Positions 1 to 12,272 of a stretch of DNA of 64,000 nt are shown here, piece by piece. The notes below the pieces were generated by a model. That model worked only from the letters and a program-made list of their open reading frames with translations. It made no database searches and was not told the DNA's origin. This stretch comes from Kuschelorhynchus macadamiae (Eukaryota; Arthropoda; Insecta; Coleoptera; Curculionidae): contig JAUTXW010001306.1 in the NCBI GenBank assembly GCA_030620095.1, forward strand, positions 1,962,001 through 2,026,000, in the 5' to 3' direction. The position numbers were made by a program, and so were the translations under genes. Position 1 is the first letter of the stretch. Each line of letters begins with the position of its first letter.

Positions 1-1
1 T

Positions 2-1620
2 CAGGATTCTTATAATTTATACCGAGAGTTAAGATCTAGATCCAAACAGCTAATTAAAAATAATTATCAGAGTTTTATAAATTATACTGAACATAATATA
101 TCGCGAAATAGTAAGCAACTCTGGAAATTTGTTTCACAGAAAAGAAGCGCTGATTCACCAATTCCTGTTACTATGACCTACAACAATAAAACCATTGAAG
201 GTGGGCAAAATATTTGTTCAGCCTTTAAAGAACATTTCTCTAGTATTTAACAATCTAATAATATAACATCAGTAAAAGATTCAAATCACAATAATTGGGA
301 TTTCTGTTCGATTTACCCAAGGAGGGAAAACATCTTAGAGCTTTTACGTTCCTTAGATGTAAATAAGGGCCCAGGCCCAGATATGCGTACGCCCTTATTC
401 TTAAAAAAACTGTGCCAGTTCTTTCTGTGAACCTTTGTATATTTTATATAACAAATCGCTACACTCTGGATATATACTCAAAATGGAAAGAATCATATAT
501 CATTCCAATCTTTAAAGGTGGAATGAACTCAGATATCAAAAACTATAGGCCCATTAGTAAATTAAATATTCTTGCAAAAGTCATGGTTTCTTTCCAAAAA
601 GGTCAGTAGAGTCAAACTTGCTATGCTTTTCTGAATTTGTAACAGATGCCTTGCACTCACAGCGACAGGCTGGTGTGATTTATACAGATCTTATCAAAGC
701 ATTTGACAGCCTTGATCAAAACATTTTAACAACAATACTTTATGAAATAATTTCATCGGAGTTTGTCTGTCGCTGGGTGTCATCCTATATCACTGAAAGA
801 TATTCTAGAATATCGGTCTTGGGTCATAAATCTGACTAATTTTTGTTATCCTTAGGAGTGCCACACTGAAACCATCTGGGACCTTTATTTTCAAGATCTT
901 TATTAATCGTGTTAAGTCCTGCCTTTTGCACTGTAGATTTTTGGTTCACGCAGATGATATTAAACTTTTTAAAGTTAATAAATCGGTTGAGGACTGTGAA
1001 TTATTTCAGGAAGATTTATTGCGGTTTTGTACATTCTGTGATAACAATAGTTTAACCTTAAATGTCGAGAAATTGCAATCGCAATAGTAAAGATTTTAGA
1101 AACCCTAAGGCATTCTTAACACTGTATTATGCATTTATTTATAGTAAATTACAGTTTGTCGCGCCCGTGTGGTCTCCAGGATATAATGTTCATATTGAAC
1201 GAATTGAACGAGTACAAAAAAAGTTCTTAAAATTCTTATCATTTTAATTTAACATCCCCATAGTTAATCATAATTACTCAGAAATTCAACAACAATTTAG
1301 GATACTTCCTCTGCAACAACGTAGAGTAATGTCAGATTTCGTAATATTATTTAAGCTAATAAACCACCTTTTGGATGTTCCACAATTACTCTTATAAATA
1401 AATTTTAATGCACCGATTAGGCAGTTTGGAGATCAAAATCCTTTTATAATCCCTTATAAAAGAACAAATCTGGGTTATAATTCTCCGATATGTCGTATTA
1501 TGCGAAACTTTAATGAATACAATTTACAACCTATAGATTTATACAATATGTCCTTATCATTATTTAGGAAAAAAATTAATGTGTTTTTTAGTGGTTATGT
1601 AGAAACTTGAAACATTGGAC
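2..1620 (+). pseudogene. Jockey/CR1-like non-LTR retrotransposon RT, decayed
   Basis: A broken reverse transcriptase runs left to right across several frames. Positions 2-249 read as the linker between endonuclease and RT (about 82 residues ending in a stop). Positions 475-600 carry the RT fingers (WKESYIIPIFKGG, then KNYRPIS). Positions 675-720 carry motif A (YTDLIKAFDSLDQ), and about 945-975 the catalytic ADD box (HADDIKLF). Positions 1085-1245 carry the C-terminal region with the usual VQKKFLKFL ending. At least four frame changes and several stops separate these pieces, so no protein can be made. The endonuclease lies off the left edge. The motif order is secure; the clade (jockey or CR1-like) is an inference from motif style. 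Confidence 0.8.
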
Positions 1621-1802
1621 TTTGGTGATATCTGTAATGTGTTTAAGAATTAAAAATAGTTTTTTTTTCTCTACTATTAAAACAATATTTTTTTCTTTTG
1701 TTAAAATTGGGTAATTTAGTATAAGCTAATATTTGTTTACTAGGATTTTAGTATTCAGCGGATACTCTAGTGGAACAGTGGTTCTGTTTGTATCCCAAAT
1801 GT

Positions 1803-1821
1803 CAATAAATAAATAAATAAA
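1803..1821 (+). repeat. Short (AATA)n tail
   Basis: Four to five AATA repeats lie about 180 bases after the last RT homology. Simple A-rich tails of this kind end many non-LTR elements, so this is probably the 3' end of the upstream relic. No target-site duplication can be checked because the 5' end is outside the window. Confidence 0.5.
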
Positions 1822-1889
1822 GACGAAAAGTAGGGTCTCTTTGGCGCCCTCTAGCGGATAAACCGCTGCCCTGTTCGGAAAAAGCAAAA

Positions 1890-2920
1890 ATGATTCTGAA
1901 TGGTCATACAAATATTAAATAATATAGTGTTTAAAACGTGTAGAGAATAAAATATGAATACATCATTAAGTAAAGAATGGCCATTATATGGTTTGATGTC
2001 ATAGCCAACTTGTTTGAATAATTACATTTAATTTCCAGATAAGAAAAAAATCTGTTTTCAGTAAGATAAATGTTTCAAAGTCTTTCGGCACGTTTTTGGC
2101 GAGTTCGTATTGCCTAACGTGGTTTTCCCACTTCTACATTAAAATAGGTTGGTCCTATAAAAAAATGATTTCTCTAAAAGCTGTTGATATTTCGAAACCC
2201 CATTTTTTAAGAAATGTGTCCGATGGAAAACCATTGATTAGTTTCCGAGAAAATAGCGAAAAATCTTTAAAAATTAGCTTTTTTGCAAATGTCAATAACT
2301 TGGGCAATTTTCGAAGCTTCGTATAAATATACCACATATGTGTGAAAAATATCTACTTGTCACTTTATTTGTTAACGCGTTATCGTAATTTGTTTATCCC
2401 GGGATGTATTGGTGAAACAATAATTCTGCTGAGAATGTACCTCATGTATTAAAATGTTAATACGAGGCGTGATTTGATAAGTGAAAATCGCCCAGTAGGT
2501 GAAATACAAAATTAAAAATTAACAGCCATTGACCAAAATGTTATCATTCCATCCCCATTGATTCTTCAGTATTTTTTTTTTCGAGATCTAGAAACCCTCA
2601 AAAATATATAAAAATTGAGGAGGGCGACTTCCTTCTTATCACAATATATCATTCCTATTAAGAAATTAAAATTATCTTAATGTAGTAAAAAAAAGTATGC
2701 ATTTTTTTTTAAATTAACAGCCAAGTTGTGTGAAAGGCTGCGAATGCTAAATATGAGTATGTATGAATGAGAAGAAGAATTAACCACCATTTAAGTTTTT
2801 TCGTGCTCCAAAGTTTCGTTTTTGTCTGGAATAATAAATTATTTTTATAATAGGTTTTTGATATCCCTAAGTTATTTTTATAATAAAGTTTTATATATAA
2901 TATTAAAAAAGAAACGTGGG

Positions 2921-2970
<50 letters not shown>

Positions 2971-3992
2971 ATAAAATAAAAACGTACATAGGTTAAACAG
3001 GTAGAACGTTTAGCATACGCATTGAAATGCGTCATCAACGTATTAATAAACAATTTTAATGAAAATAAATATAACAATCATACTAAAAGAACCAAGTGAC
3101 TATGTTCTCAACTCATTTAACAATTTCCATGAAAAACTAAAATTCAGTATGGAAATTGAAAAAGATGCAAAAATAAATTTCCTAGACATGAGCTTATACA
3201 ATAAGGGAAATAAGTTAAATCAAACAATGATCTTACGTATAAAAGTTCAGAACGTCCACTTATGCAGAAAACAGAAAAGGCCATTTTATTTGGTTGTTGC
3301 GAAAATGTCTCATTGCCTCCTTTCTCCCAGAAGCAATGTCTATATACGCCACTGCTTTAAGATTCCCTGTAGGTTCCTAAAATCACGCATTATTAATAAA
3401 AGGGCAAGTCTATAAGGTTGGCAGTATTGTTAATGTTACTAATAAATAGTAAAAAAAAACACTTTAATTTTGGTGCTAAGTAGCCGTTACGAAAAAGAGG
3501 TTACTCTTTAAGTAATATACACCTCGCGTTAGCATTATGTATTTCAGTGATGACACCTAAAAAAAAGAAGTATATTTTTTTAATATTAATAAATCAAAAC
3601 CATACAAAGTTATACAGGCGCCGTAATTTTGCCCAATCGAATAATAAATCATCATGAAAAAGTGCTTTGCTCCTACGCACGCACAAAAGGTCACAAGAAT
3701 GGGCTGCTTTTTCCGTTGCTAAATTTGCGGGAAAAAAACAGATTATATTCACAACTTACAAAACAAACATTGTTTAGTTTAAATTTACGACCGCTTCTGG
3801 TTGTGAAAGGTAAACGAATAAAAATACGTATTAGTCTGAAGGTGTGCACAATAGAGACATTCAGGGAAAATTTGCTACAAAGGCACTTGGTAAAACCCTA
3901 GAGAATCAAAGTTCAAATTAAATAAAAACAAGAGCAAATATCATTATTACATCAGGAAAATAGTAATGATATTTATCATAAAAAAACTGTCG
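1890..3992 (+). repeat. PLE-derived tandem unit 1
   Basis: First copy of a unit of about 2 kb repeated to 9.5 kb. Ordered landmarks recur: a block with CACTTCTACATTAAAATAGG (about 2128), a block with TTTATCCCGGGATG (about 2393), a block with GAAATACAAAATT (about 2500), an (AT)n run at 2923-2964, a perfect 7-bp hairpin ACGCATT-GA-AATGCGT (about 3018), a PLE RT tail at 3059, then CACCTCGCGTTAGC (about 3521). The unit ends with a block near 3921-3990 that recurs at 7100-7180. Order is conserved and identity is moderate. The open frames in the non-RT parts look accidental. Confidence 0.75.
3059..3415 (+). pseudogene. PLE RT C-terminal fragment
   Basis: The first 55 codons match the stretch that follows the catalytic box in Penelope-like RTs: a phenylalanine-rich helix (LNSFNNFHEKLKF), then MEIEKDAKINFLDMSLYN, the conserved 'E.d..inFLD' strand. 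The RT core upstream is missing and the homology fades after about codon 60, replaced by unit-specific sequence. The same fragment recurs at 6371 and 8535, so it was carried with the repeat unit rather than conserved as a gene. Confidence 0.7.
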
Positions 3993-4004
3993 AAAAATAA
4001 GGTC

Positions 4005-4845
4005 TCTGTTCGGGCTGTTATTCTGAATGGCCATACAAATAATAAATGATTTAGTGTTTAAAATGTGTAAAGAATAAAATAAGTAAAGAAGGTCCATTGC
4101 ATGGTTTGATGTCATAGACAACTTGTTTGTATAATTGCATTTAATTTCCAGATAGGATAAGAAAAAAAACCTGTTTTTTATAAGATAAATGTTTCTTAGA
4201 GTCTTGTTTTGGCCGGTTTTTTGCGTGTTTGTATTGCCTAACGTGCCGAAGGTCGGTTTTTCCTCACTTCTACATTAAAATAGGTAAGTCCTATAAAAAT
4301 AAGATTTTTCTAAAAGCTATGGATGTCCCGAAACCCCATCTTTTATGAAATGCGCCCTGTGGAAAACCATTGATTAGTTTCCGAGAAAATAGCGAAGAAT
4401 ATTTAAAAATTATTTTTTTTTGGAAAATGTCAATAACTTATGCAATTTTCGAAATTTCAAGCTTCGTATAAATATACCTTACATGATGGTAGATATGTGT
4501 GAAGAATGTCTACCTTGCTACTTTACTTGTTAACGAGTTGTCGTAATTTGATTATACCGGGATGCTTTGTTGAAACAATAACTCTGCTGAGAATGTACCT
4601 CATGTATAAAAATGTTAATAGGCGTGAAATTTGGCAAGACGTTGGTCTAGTCTTGGAGCTTTTGAACGGTAAACAGTATTGCGCTATTTAAGATTTGTGA
4701 GATATGGGCGATAAGATGGTGTCGCAAAAAACGCTGATAACTGTCGAAACAACTACCCCGTTTCAGTGATATTTTTACATAACGTTTTTATTTATAGTCT
4801 TCCTAATCCTATTTAAAAGGGGCGGGATTAAAGGTTGAGCATTTT
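4005..4845 (+). repeat. PLE-derived tandem unit 2, short copy
   Basis: This copy starts with the same landmarks as unit 1 (GGCCATACAAATAATAAATG, the CACTTCTACATTAAAATAGG block, TTATACCGGGATG). It then runs into a different downstream block (about 4620-4840: GGTGTCGCAAAAAACGC, CCTATTTAAAAGGGGCGGG). That block recurs at 7310-7540, so units 2 and 4 share a module that unit 1 lacks. No PLE coding homology is present here. Confidence 0.65.
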
Positions 4846-5039
4846 TTTTTAATTATTATTTTAAATTGAATAATAGAGTAACATTGGCGCCCTTTATACA
4901 AATACTAAATGCTTTAGTGTTTAAAACGTCTAAAGAATAAAACACGAATACACCATTAAGCAAAGAACGGCCGTTACACATTTTGAGGTCATAGCTAACT
5001 TACATTTATAATCTTCTATATATTTAAAACACTATGTAT

Positions 5040-5292
5040 ATATACTGTTTTATATATTTAAACACTATTTTTCAGCAAGTCCTTGAGAGAGTTGTACTGC
5101 ACCAATTTATATGATTTTTTTTTTGAAATGATCATCTGGTTACCGAGAACTTTCAACACTAATTTTTAAATTCTTTTATTGTGTATTTTTTTTATAAAAC
5201 CAAATTGTTTTATTTCAATAACATTTCTGGACGATGTGGTGAATGCTCCTCCAGGCAGGACAAGAGCGCCCGGGCCAGCTAGTTACAGTTAA
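5040..5292 (+). repeat. Dispersed repeat, copy 1 (ends GGCCAGCTAGTTA)
   Basis: Landmarks are GTACTGCACCAATTTA, GGTTACCGAGA, TTCAACACTA, TTTCTGGACGATGTGGTGAATG and a GGCCAGCTAGTTA end. The same series occurs at 43090-43352, and its 3' half at 7560-7652. It is a short non-coding element of about 250 bp with no visible inverted ends or Pol III boxes. Its class is not known to me. Confidence 0.6.
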
Positions 5293-6230
5293 TTTACTTT
5301 TTAGATAAAAAAAAACTGTTTTTTGTAAGAAAAGTGTTTTTTGGAGTCTTGTTTCTTGAATTACGCCCGTTTAAGGTGAGTTGGTATCGTTTTCGTGTTC
5401 TCTATTGCCTAACGTGCCGAAGATTAGTATTTCTCACTTCCACATTAAAATGGGTACGTCAATTGTCAGTTAAAAAAATGATATCTTTAAAAGCTGTGGA
5501 TATTTCGGTACCTCATTTTTTAAGAAATGTGTCCGGTGGAAAACCATTGATTAGTTTTCGAGAAAATAGCAAAAAATCTTTAAAAATTATCTTTTTTTGC
5601 AAATGTCAATAACTTATGCAATTTTCGAAATGGAGATTTCAAGCCTCGTATAAATATACCCTACATGATGGTAGATATGTGTAAAGAATATCTACCTTGT
5701 TAATTTATTTGTTAACGAGTTATCGTAATTTATTTATCCCGGGATGCATTGTTGAAACAATAATTCTGCTGAAAATGTACGTAATCGCTTAGTAGGTGAA
5801 ATACAAAATTGAAAATTAACAACCATTGACCAAAATGTTATCATTCCATCCCCATTGATTCTTGAGTAATTTTTTTTTCGAGATCTAGAAACCCTCATAC
5901 GCAAAAATATATACAAATTGAGGAGGGCGACTTCTTCACCATCACAATACATCACTCCTATAAAAGAATTAAAATTATCTAAATATAGTAAAAAAAGTAT
6001 GCATTTTTTAAAAATTAACAGCCAAGTTGTGTGAAAGGCTGTGAATGCTAAATATGAGTATATATGAACGTGAAGAAGAATTAAGCATGATTTCAGTTTT
6101 GTCATGCTCCAAAGTGTCGTTTTTGTCTGCAATAATAAGTTATTTTTATAATAGGTTTTTTTTATACTTAAGTTATTTTTATAATAAAGTTTTATACATA
6201 ATATTAAAAAATAAACGTGGGAAATATATA

Positions 6231-6276
<46 letters not shown>

Positions 6277-6370
6277 ATATAATAAAACAAAAACCTACAT
6301 AGGTTAAAAAGGTAGAACGTTTAGCATACGCATTGAAATGCGTCATCAACGTATTTATAAACAATTATAA

Positions 6371-6540
6371 TAACGATAAATATAACAATCATACTAAAAG
6401 AAAAAAGTGACTATGTCCTCAACGCGTTTAACAATTTCCACCATAAACTAAAATTCAGTATGGAAATTGAAAAAGATGCAAAAATAAATTTCCTAGACAT
6501 GACCTTATACAATGGGGGATATAAGTTAAATCAAATAATG
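6371..6540 (+). pseudogene. PLE RT C-terminal fragment, second copy
   Basis: This matches the fragment at 3059 nearly codon for codon (LKEKSDYVLNAFNNFHHKLKF style, then EIEKDAKINFLDMTLYNGG). It sits at the same place within unit 3, and the frame closes soon after. It supports the reading that the whole unit, not just an element end, was duplicated. Confidence 0.65.
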
Positions 6541-7309
6541 ATCTTATGTATAAAAGTTCAGAACGTCCACTTATGTAGAAAACAGAGAGGGCCATTTTAT
6601 TTGGTTGTTGAGTAAATGTCTCATTGCCTCCTTTCTCCCAGAAGCAATGGCGTATGCCACTGCTTTAAGATTCACTGTAGATTCCTAAAATTACGCATTA
6701 TTAATAAAAGGCCAAGTATATAAGGTTGGCAGTATTGTTAATGTTACTAATAAACAGTAGAAAAAAAAAACCCTTTAATTTTTGTGCTAAGTAGCCGTTA
6801 CGAAAAAGAGGTTTCTTTTTAAGTAATATACACCTCGCGTTAGCGTTATGTATTTCAGTGAAACCACCTAAAAACAATTTTTATAACATCAAAAAAAACA
6901 TATTTTTTTGATATTAATAAATCAAAACCATACAAAGCTATACAGGCGCCATAATTTTGCCCAATCGAATAATAAATCACCATGAAAAAGTGCTTTGCTC
7001 ATACACACGCACAAAAGGACACAAGAATCGGCTACCTTTTCCGTTGCTAAATTTGCGGGAAAAAACAGATTATATTCACAACTTACAAAACAAAAATTGT
7101 TTAAATTAAATAAAAACAAGAGCAAATATCATTATTAGATCAGGAAAATAGTAATGATATTTATCATAAAAAAAACTGTCTAAAAAATAATTGGGGAATA
7201 ATATATATACAAACAATAGGCAACTTGTACATTTTTATTGATGTAGCAACGTACTTTTTACATTTAGATTATAGTACCTACATATCTGAAATACGGCTAA
7301 AAATAAATA

Positions 7310-8523
7310 ATTGGAATTTGGCACGATGTTGATCAAATCCTGGGCCTTTTGAACGTAAGAAGTATTGTGCTATTTACGGAATGGGAGATATGGATGATAA
7401 AGTGGTGTCGCAAAAAAATACTCTATGATACCCTGTCTAACTGTCAAAAATACTAACCGATTTAAATGATATTTTCAGAAAACGTTTTTCTTTATAGTCT
7501 TCCTGATCCTATTTAAAAAGGGCGGGATAAAAGGTTGGAATTTTTCTTTATTATTATTTTAGCCAATTTGTTTTAATTCAATAACATTTCTGGACGATGT
7601 GGTGAATGCTCCTCCAGGCAGGACAAGAGCGGCCGGGCCAGCTAGTTACATTTAATTTACTTTTTAGATAAAAAAAATGTTTTTTGTAAGAAAAGTGTTT
7701 TTTGGAGTCTTGTTTTTTGAATTAGGCCCGTTTAAGGTGAGTTGGTATTGTTTCGAATATTGGTATTTCTCACTTCTACATTAAAATGGGTACATCAATT
7801 GTCAGTTAAAAAAATGATATGTTTAAAAGCTGTGGATATTTCGAGACCCCGTTTTTTAAGAAATGTGTCCGGTGGAACGCCATTGATTAGTTTCCGAGAA
7901 AATACGAAGAATCTTTAAAAATTAGCTTTTTTTGCAAATGTCAATAACTTATGCAATTTTCGAATTGGAGATTTCAAGCTTCGTATAAATATACCCTACA
8001 TGATGGTAGATATGTGTAAAGAATATCTACCTTGTTACTTTATTTGTTAACGAGTTATCGTAATTTATTTATCCCGGGATGCATTGTTGAAACAATAATT
8101 CTGCTGAGAATGTACGTAATCGCTTAGTAGGTAAAATATAAAATTGAAAATTAACAACCATTTACCAAAATGTTATCATTCCACATCCCCATTGATTCTT
8201 GAGTAATTTTTTTTTCGAGATCTAGAAACTCTCACACGCAAAAATATATAAAAATTGAGAAGGGCGACTTCTTCACGAGAAGAAGAATTAAGCATGATTT
8301 AGGTTTTGTCATGCTCCAAAGTGTCTGCAATAATAAATTATTTTCATAATAGGTTTTTGATATCCTTAATTTATTTTTAAAATAAAGTTTTATACATAAT
8401 ATCAAAAAAGAAACGTGGGAAATATATATATTTAATATAATAAAACAAAAACGTACATAGGTTAAACAGGTAGAACGTTTAGCATACGCGTTGAAATGCG
8501 TCATCAACGTATTTATAAACAAT
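7310..8523 (+). repeat. PLE-derived tandem unit 4, upstream part
   Basis: Fourth copy. It starts with the module shared with unit 2 (TTTGGCACGATGTTGATC, GTGGTGTCGCAAAAAAATAC, CCTATTTAAAAAGGGCGGG). It then carries the 3' half of the dispersed repeat (7560-7652), the CACTTCTACATTAAAATGGG block (7769), TTTATCCCGGGATGCATTG (8067), a short AT run (8423-8436) and the ACGCATT/AATGCGT-type hairpin (about 8486). Coding homology follows at 8535. Confidence 0.65.
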
Positions 8524-8534
8524 TATAATAACAA

Positions 8535-9455
8535 TAAATTTAACAATCATGCTAAAAGAAAAGAGTGACTATATCCTCAACGCATTTAACAATTTCCACG
8601 ATAAATTAAAATTCAGTATGGAAATTGAAAAAGATGCATAAAAACAAAACGGTATACAAAGGACACTTGGTATTGTAAATACATCAACTATCTCTCATAG
8701 TTCCCAGAGTTCCAAAAAAAAAATCTGTCATTATAGGGCTCGCAGATAGGGCAATCAAACTAAGTGATCCACAATTTCGCCAAGAAGCTATCCAAAAAGC
8801 AAAAGATACTTTACTAAAAAACAGTAACCCAATAAAATTAATAAATCCCATCTTTAAATCAAGATTAAACAACATAAATAAAACTTATTCCAACCCCAAC
8901 TATATTCATAAAACGCCAAATAATGAAAATAAATGCGTCCCAATACCGTACGTACAGGGGTTGTCAGAAACTTTGCAAAAATCACTTAAAAAACATGATC
9001 TAACCATATGTTATAGAGGTCACGATACCTTACAAAACAAATGTTCTCTTCTTTAAAATCAAAAACACCTATGTTTCAGAAAATATATACTATCTATAAA
9101 ATTCCATGCAACGATTGCCAAAAAGTGTACATAGGACAAACTACACAGTATCTGAAAAACTGATTAAATGGGCATAAGTTTCATAAAAAACATAAAACAG
9201 CACTTACAAAACATGAAACAGAATATAAACACACGTTTAATTTTCAAAATACTACTATTTTGAATACGAAAATTAACCAGAAAAAGAGATAATTTCTGGG
9301 AATGATATATATTAAACAGGAAAATAATGCAATAAACGACAAAACAGATAAAAAACATTTGAGCCAGATATATTATAACGTCATCAAATAAGTTCAAATT
9401 AAATATAAAACTCACCACAAATAAATTAACAATTAAAACAAAATTAATTTGCATT
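8535..9455 (+). pseudogene. PLE RT C-terminus plus GIY-YIG endonuclease, decayed
   Basis: The most complete PLE copy of the array. The RT tail (LKEKSDYILNAFNNFH) is at about 8545. From 8733 a frame of about 110 codons reads like the PLE connector region: DPQFRQEAIQKAKDTLL, then VPIPYVQGLSETLQKSLKKH, then the 'f+.hdTL' stretch (YRGHDTLQNK). After one frame shift near 9050 the GIY-YIG domain follows: IYKIPCNDCQKVYIGQT, with the paired cysteines that PLE endonucleases carry between the two half-motifs. A stop interrupts it at about 9161, and weak homology continues to about 9280. A DNA-nicking role for priming is family knowledge; this copy is dead. Confidence 0.75.
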
Positions 9456-9977
9456 CACCTCATTCTAAAAATATCAACTTTTAGTTATAAGTCAAATCGA
9501 AATTAATTATTCTGTCCCTAATTTTAAACTAGCATGTAGAAAAATGCGCTGTCGTTCTCGCAGCCAAATCAGTTTCGTTCGACACGGCAATATGTGAAAC
9601 GCGTAATTTTAATGAATGTTGACCTACCATTTTTGTTTTTAAGTGTGTTCGTTGTAAGCTTAATATATGTAGAAGTTTGTGGGATAGAATAGAAAAAAAT
9701 GAAAGTTCCTTCTTTCGGTAATTCCATCAAATGCAAATTGTTGATAACCCTTAGCTGCATATAATTATTTCTTAATAATAACCTTCCTAGAAAAAAATAT
9801 TTTTAGTTCTATTTCTCTATTGTTACAGACACAAAAAAAATATTACTGAGACTAACTAAGACACTAAGAAAAATTAATTAAAGTTGGTTAATTTCTTACT
9901 TTTCTCTTCAACCACAAATATCCAAAAAAGAACAAAACTAGAATATAAATATAAAAACGGTTCATAAGCAAAAATTC

Positions 9978-9980
<3 letters not shown>
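9456..9980. other. AT-rich, no gene seen
   Basis: No codon structure or known element was recognised. The minus frame at 9569-9760 shows no family features. Confidence 0.5.

Positions 9981-10058
<78 letters not shown>
9981..10058. repeat. (TA)n microsatellite, 78 bp
   Basis: Uninterrupted TA dinucleotide run, one of several in the window. Confidence 0.95.
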
Positions 10059-10064
<6 letters not shown>

Positions 10065-10746
10065 CTTTTATTTATGTAGTCACATTATCAAAATATGTGA
10101 CAATAATTAATTTAATTGCTCATGGGTACATTTCTAAAAGGTTAATTGAGGGCGGTTTTGCCCCCAAAAATTATATCCAGTCCTATTAGGTTCAACAGTT
10201 TTGAAGAGGGCAATTAGCTACATTAATATTGAAAATTAGGGGTCTTGTCACATGGGGCACTGAACTGGCAATTAGTAGTCAGTTCCTAGGCTAGAGCTTA
10301 TTTCAGAAAAGGTTATTTTCATAGTAGTCTATGTATTTAGGAATGACCTTACGGAAAATAATAAGCGAATTAAACACTGACAAAATGAAAATTAAAAATA
10401 AGTTAGTTAAATTCGACAAGGTCTTTAGTTCCCGCTAACATATTTAATTTTTGACATATTGTGAACAGTTTTTAAAAAAATTATGCTGTTTTATTAAAAT
10501 AATTAAATTTCAGTGAGGGCAACTTTTTGGCATTAGACAAACACTATTTATTTCAATAACAAAATGTATGAATTTGTTTACCCATTAAAAAATCTTCTTA
10601 CAAATTAGTAAATCAAGGCAGTTGGAATTTTATGATCTGTACTAAAATCATTTCAATATTACCATTCCAGCATTGAAGATCGTGTTCAATATACTTTTTT
10701 CAATATTTCATTTTATTTACAAAAATTATCTTAATATGAATTTCAG
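10059..10746. other. AT-rich, no gene seen
   Basis: Nothing recognised, except that the segment ends in a stretch resembling a 3' splice site (a T-rich tract ending TTTCAG at 10746). Confidence 0.4.
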
Positions 10747-10836
10747 CTCGTGGAACTAGCCAGCGGCGTAGTTTTCTCTATGGTGCCATTGCCCTACAAG
10801 GGCCTCGCTAGTCTGTGGCAGCCTGATGAGTTCTAA
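10747..10836 (+). other. Exon-like segment, 29 codons plus stop
   Basis: Directly after TTTCAG the frame is open to a TAA at 10834-10836 and has balanced codon use (LVELASGVVFSMVPLPYKG...), unlike the AT-rich surroundings. A diverged copy lies 220 bases downstream (10967-11063). It could be a terminal exon of an unseen host gene or a scrap of a TE. I do not recognise the peptide. Confidence 0.3.
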
Positions 10837-10966
10837 AAATACTCCAACATATTTTATATGTACAACATTTATGGAAGTATTTACCTAAGCAGACTAAATA
10901 TATCATTTATGGAAATTTCAATAGAATACAGTCTTGCTTAAATAAAGAAACAGTAATTCAAACCCG

Positions 10967-11063
10967 GTCGTGGTGTTAGCCAATGGAGTATTTGTTTCTG
11001 TGATTCCATTTTGAGTCTTTGCCCTACACAGGGCTTTCTAGTCAATGGTGGCCTGAGTAGCTC
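10967..11063 (+). pseudogene. Diverged copy of the exon-like segment
   Basis: This aligns with 10747-10836 at the codon level (VVVLANGVFVSVIPF for LVELASGVVFSMVPL; then, after a frame change and stop, LPYTGLSSQWWPE for LPYKGLASLWQPDE). A longer frame at 11011-11226 overlaps it in another register and is probably chance. Confidence 0.35.
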
Positions 11064-12272
11064 AAAAAAGAGCAAAATCGCGTTTAACTGGTTACATCAT
11101 TGCGTCTGCAGTATTGCAGGACATGTTCCAGGCAGGAATTATGATATCCTTGTTGTGACGCAGGAGTCATGTGAAATAAAAATAACAGAACGGTTATCCA
11201 ATTTAGTCACTAATTATACACAGTGAAATATGTTGATGTATTTCTGTTAATGCCAGGTATAAAATGTATTGGATCCATTTATTTCAGAAATATACTAAGT
11301 CCATATTTTGCTTAGGATGTTTCTGACGTTACCGATTCAATTAAACTTTTTAAATAAAATAAAGATTTCACATCCAATAAAGTAATAGAATACATTACAG
11401 ATATTTTATTATAAACTATACAAGGTGTAACGAAAATTAGTACTGAAAGAACCATTTTGAGACCAAATTATGATTTTATTACTTAGATTGTACGGGTAGT
11501 ATGCCATTTTGGAGGGTTAATAAGCCCTGATATAAAAAAAAATTCTAATTTCAATTGAAATATTAATCAAAAATCGTCAATGGTAGTATATTCTATAACT
11601 ACAGCTAACTAAAGTATATTAAGTATTACATTAAAATTAGTTGAAATTAATAAATAATAAGAACAATGCCATAAACTAAATTAAATAGAATAATTTTTTA
11701 TTTTCGGCTTTTTTGCTCTATCAATTCAAAACCATCATACCAGTTTATGCCAAAGTTATCTAACCAACAATTTATCGTAAAACAAGGCTGGCATCTATAA
11801 ACAACTTAAGCAATTATAACCAGCCGTGACACTGTCTGAGCCAGTCCTGCCTAAACGTCAAACATTTGCAGTTCTCTAATTTATTAGGTGATAATAGTGA
11901 TAATAAAAACTTTGTGCTAGGATGAACCAACAGGTTAGAAAAATTTTTAGGTTTCACTAATGTTGTTTTTTGTATACAAGCAAAATGTTGGTTAGGCATA
12001 ATGTGCTCTTACTGAAAACAAAAACATGTATTTCAGGTTAAGCGCATTATTTTCACCAAAAACTTATATTTATAACACACAAAATAAAATGAATTTTTTG
12101 TTTATACTTTGGGTTATTTTTTTGTTTGATGCTTTATAAACTATATTATTTATTCAGGCCTTGTTAGCCCATTTTGTTGGATAGGCATAATCTGTCCCAG
12201 AATATTAGCGGAGAGTTTCAACACGCATTTTCGACATTTTAAAATTTTTAATTTTACTATTTTGTTAATTAG
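11064..12272. other. AT-rich, no gene seen
   Basis: Short frames on both strands lack family motifs. The segment ends at TTTGTTAATTAG, just before coding-like sequence, which may be a relic splice acceptor. Confidence 0.4.

Larger units (their letters stand above)
4887..7186 (+). repeat. PLE-derived tandem unit 3
   Basis: Third copy. It begins with the ACAAATACTAAAT/TTTAGTGTTTAAAACG landmark, is interrupted by a dispersed repeat (5040-5292), then resumes with the landmark series of unit 1: CACTTCCACATTAAAATGGG (5438), TTTATCCCGGGATGCATTG (5732), the (AT)n run at about 6224-6272, the ACGCATT/AATGCGT hairpin (about 6331), the PLE RT tail (6371) and CACCTCGCGTTAGC (about 6831). It ends with the AACAAGAGCAAATATCATTA block (7113). 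Confidence 0.7.

Noticed and set aside
10960..10985. Possible tRNA B-box on the minus strand (GGGTTTGAATTAC)
   Set aside because: Weak match, no A-box at the right distance, no stem pairing.
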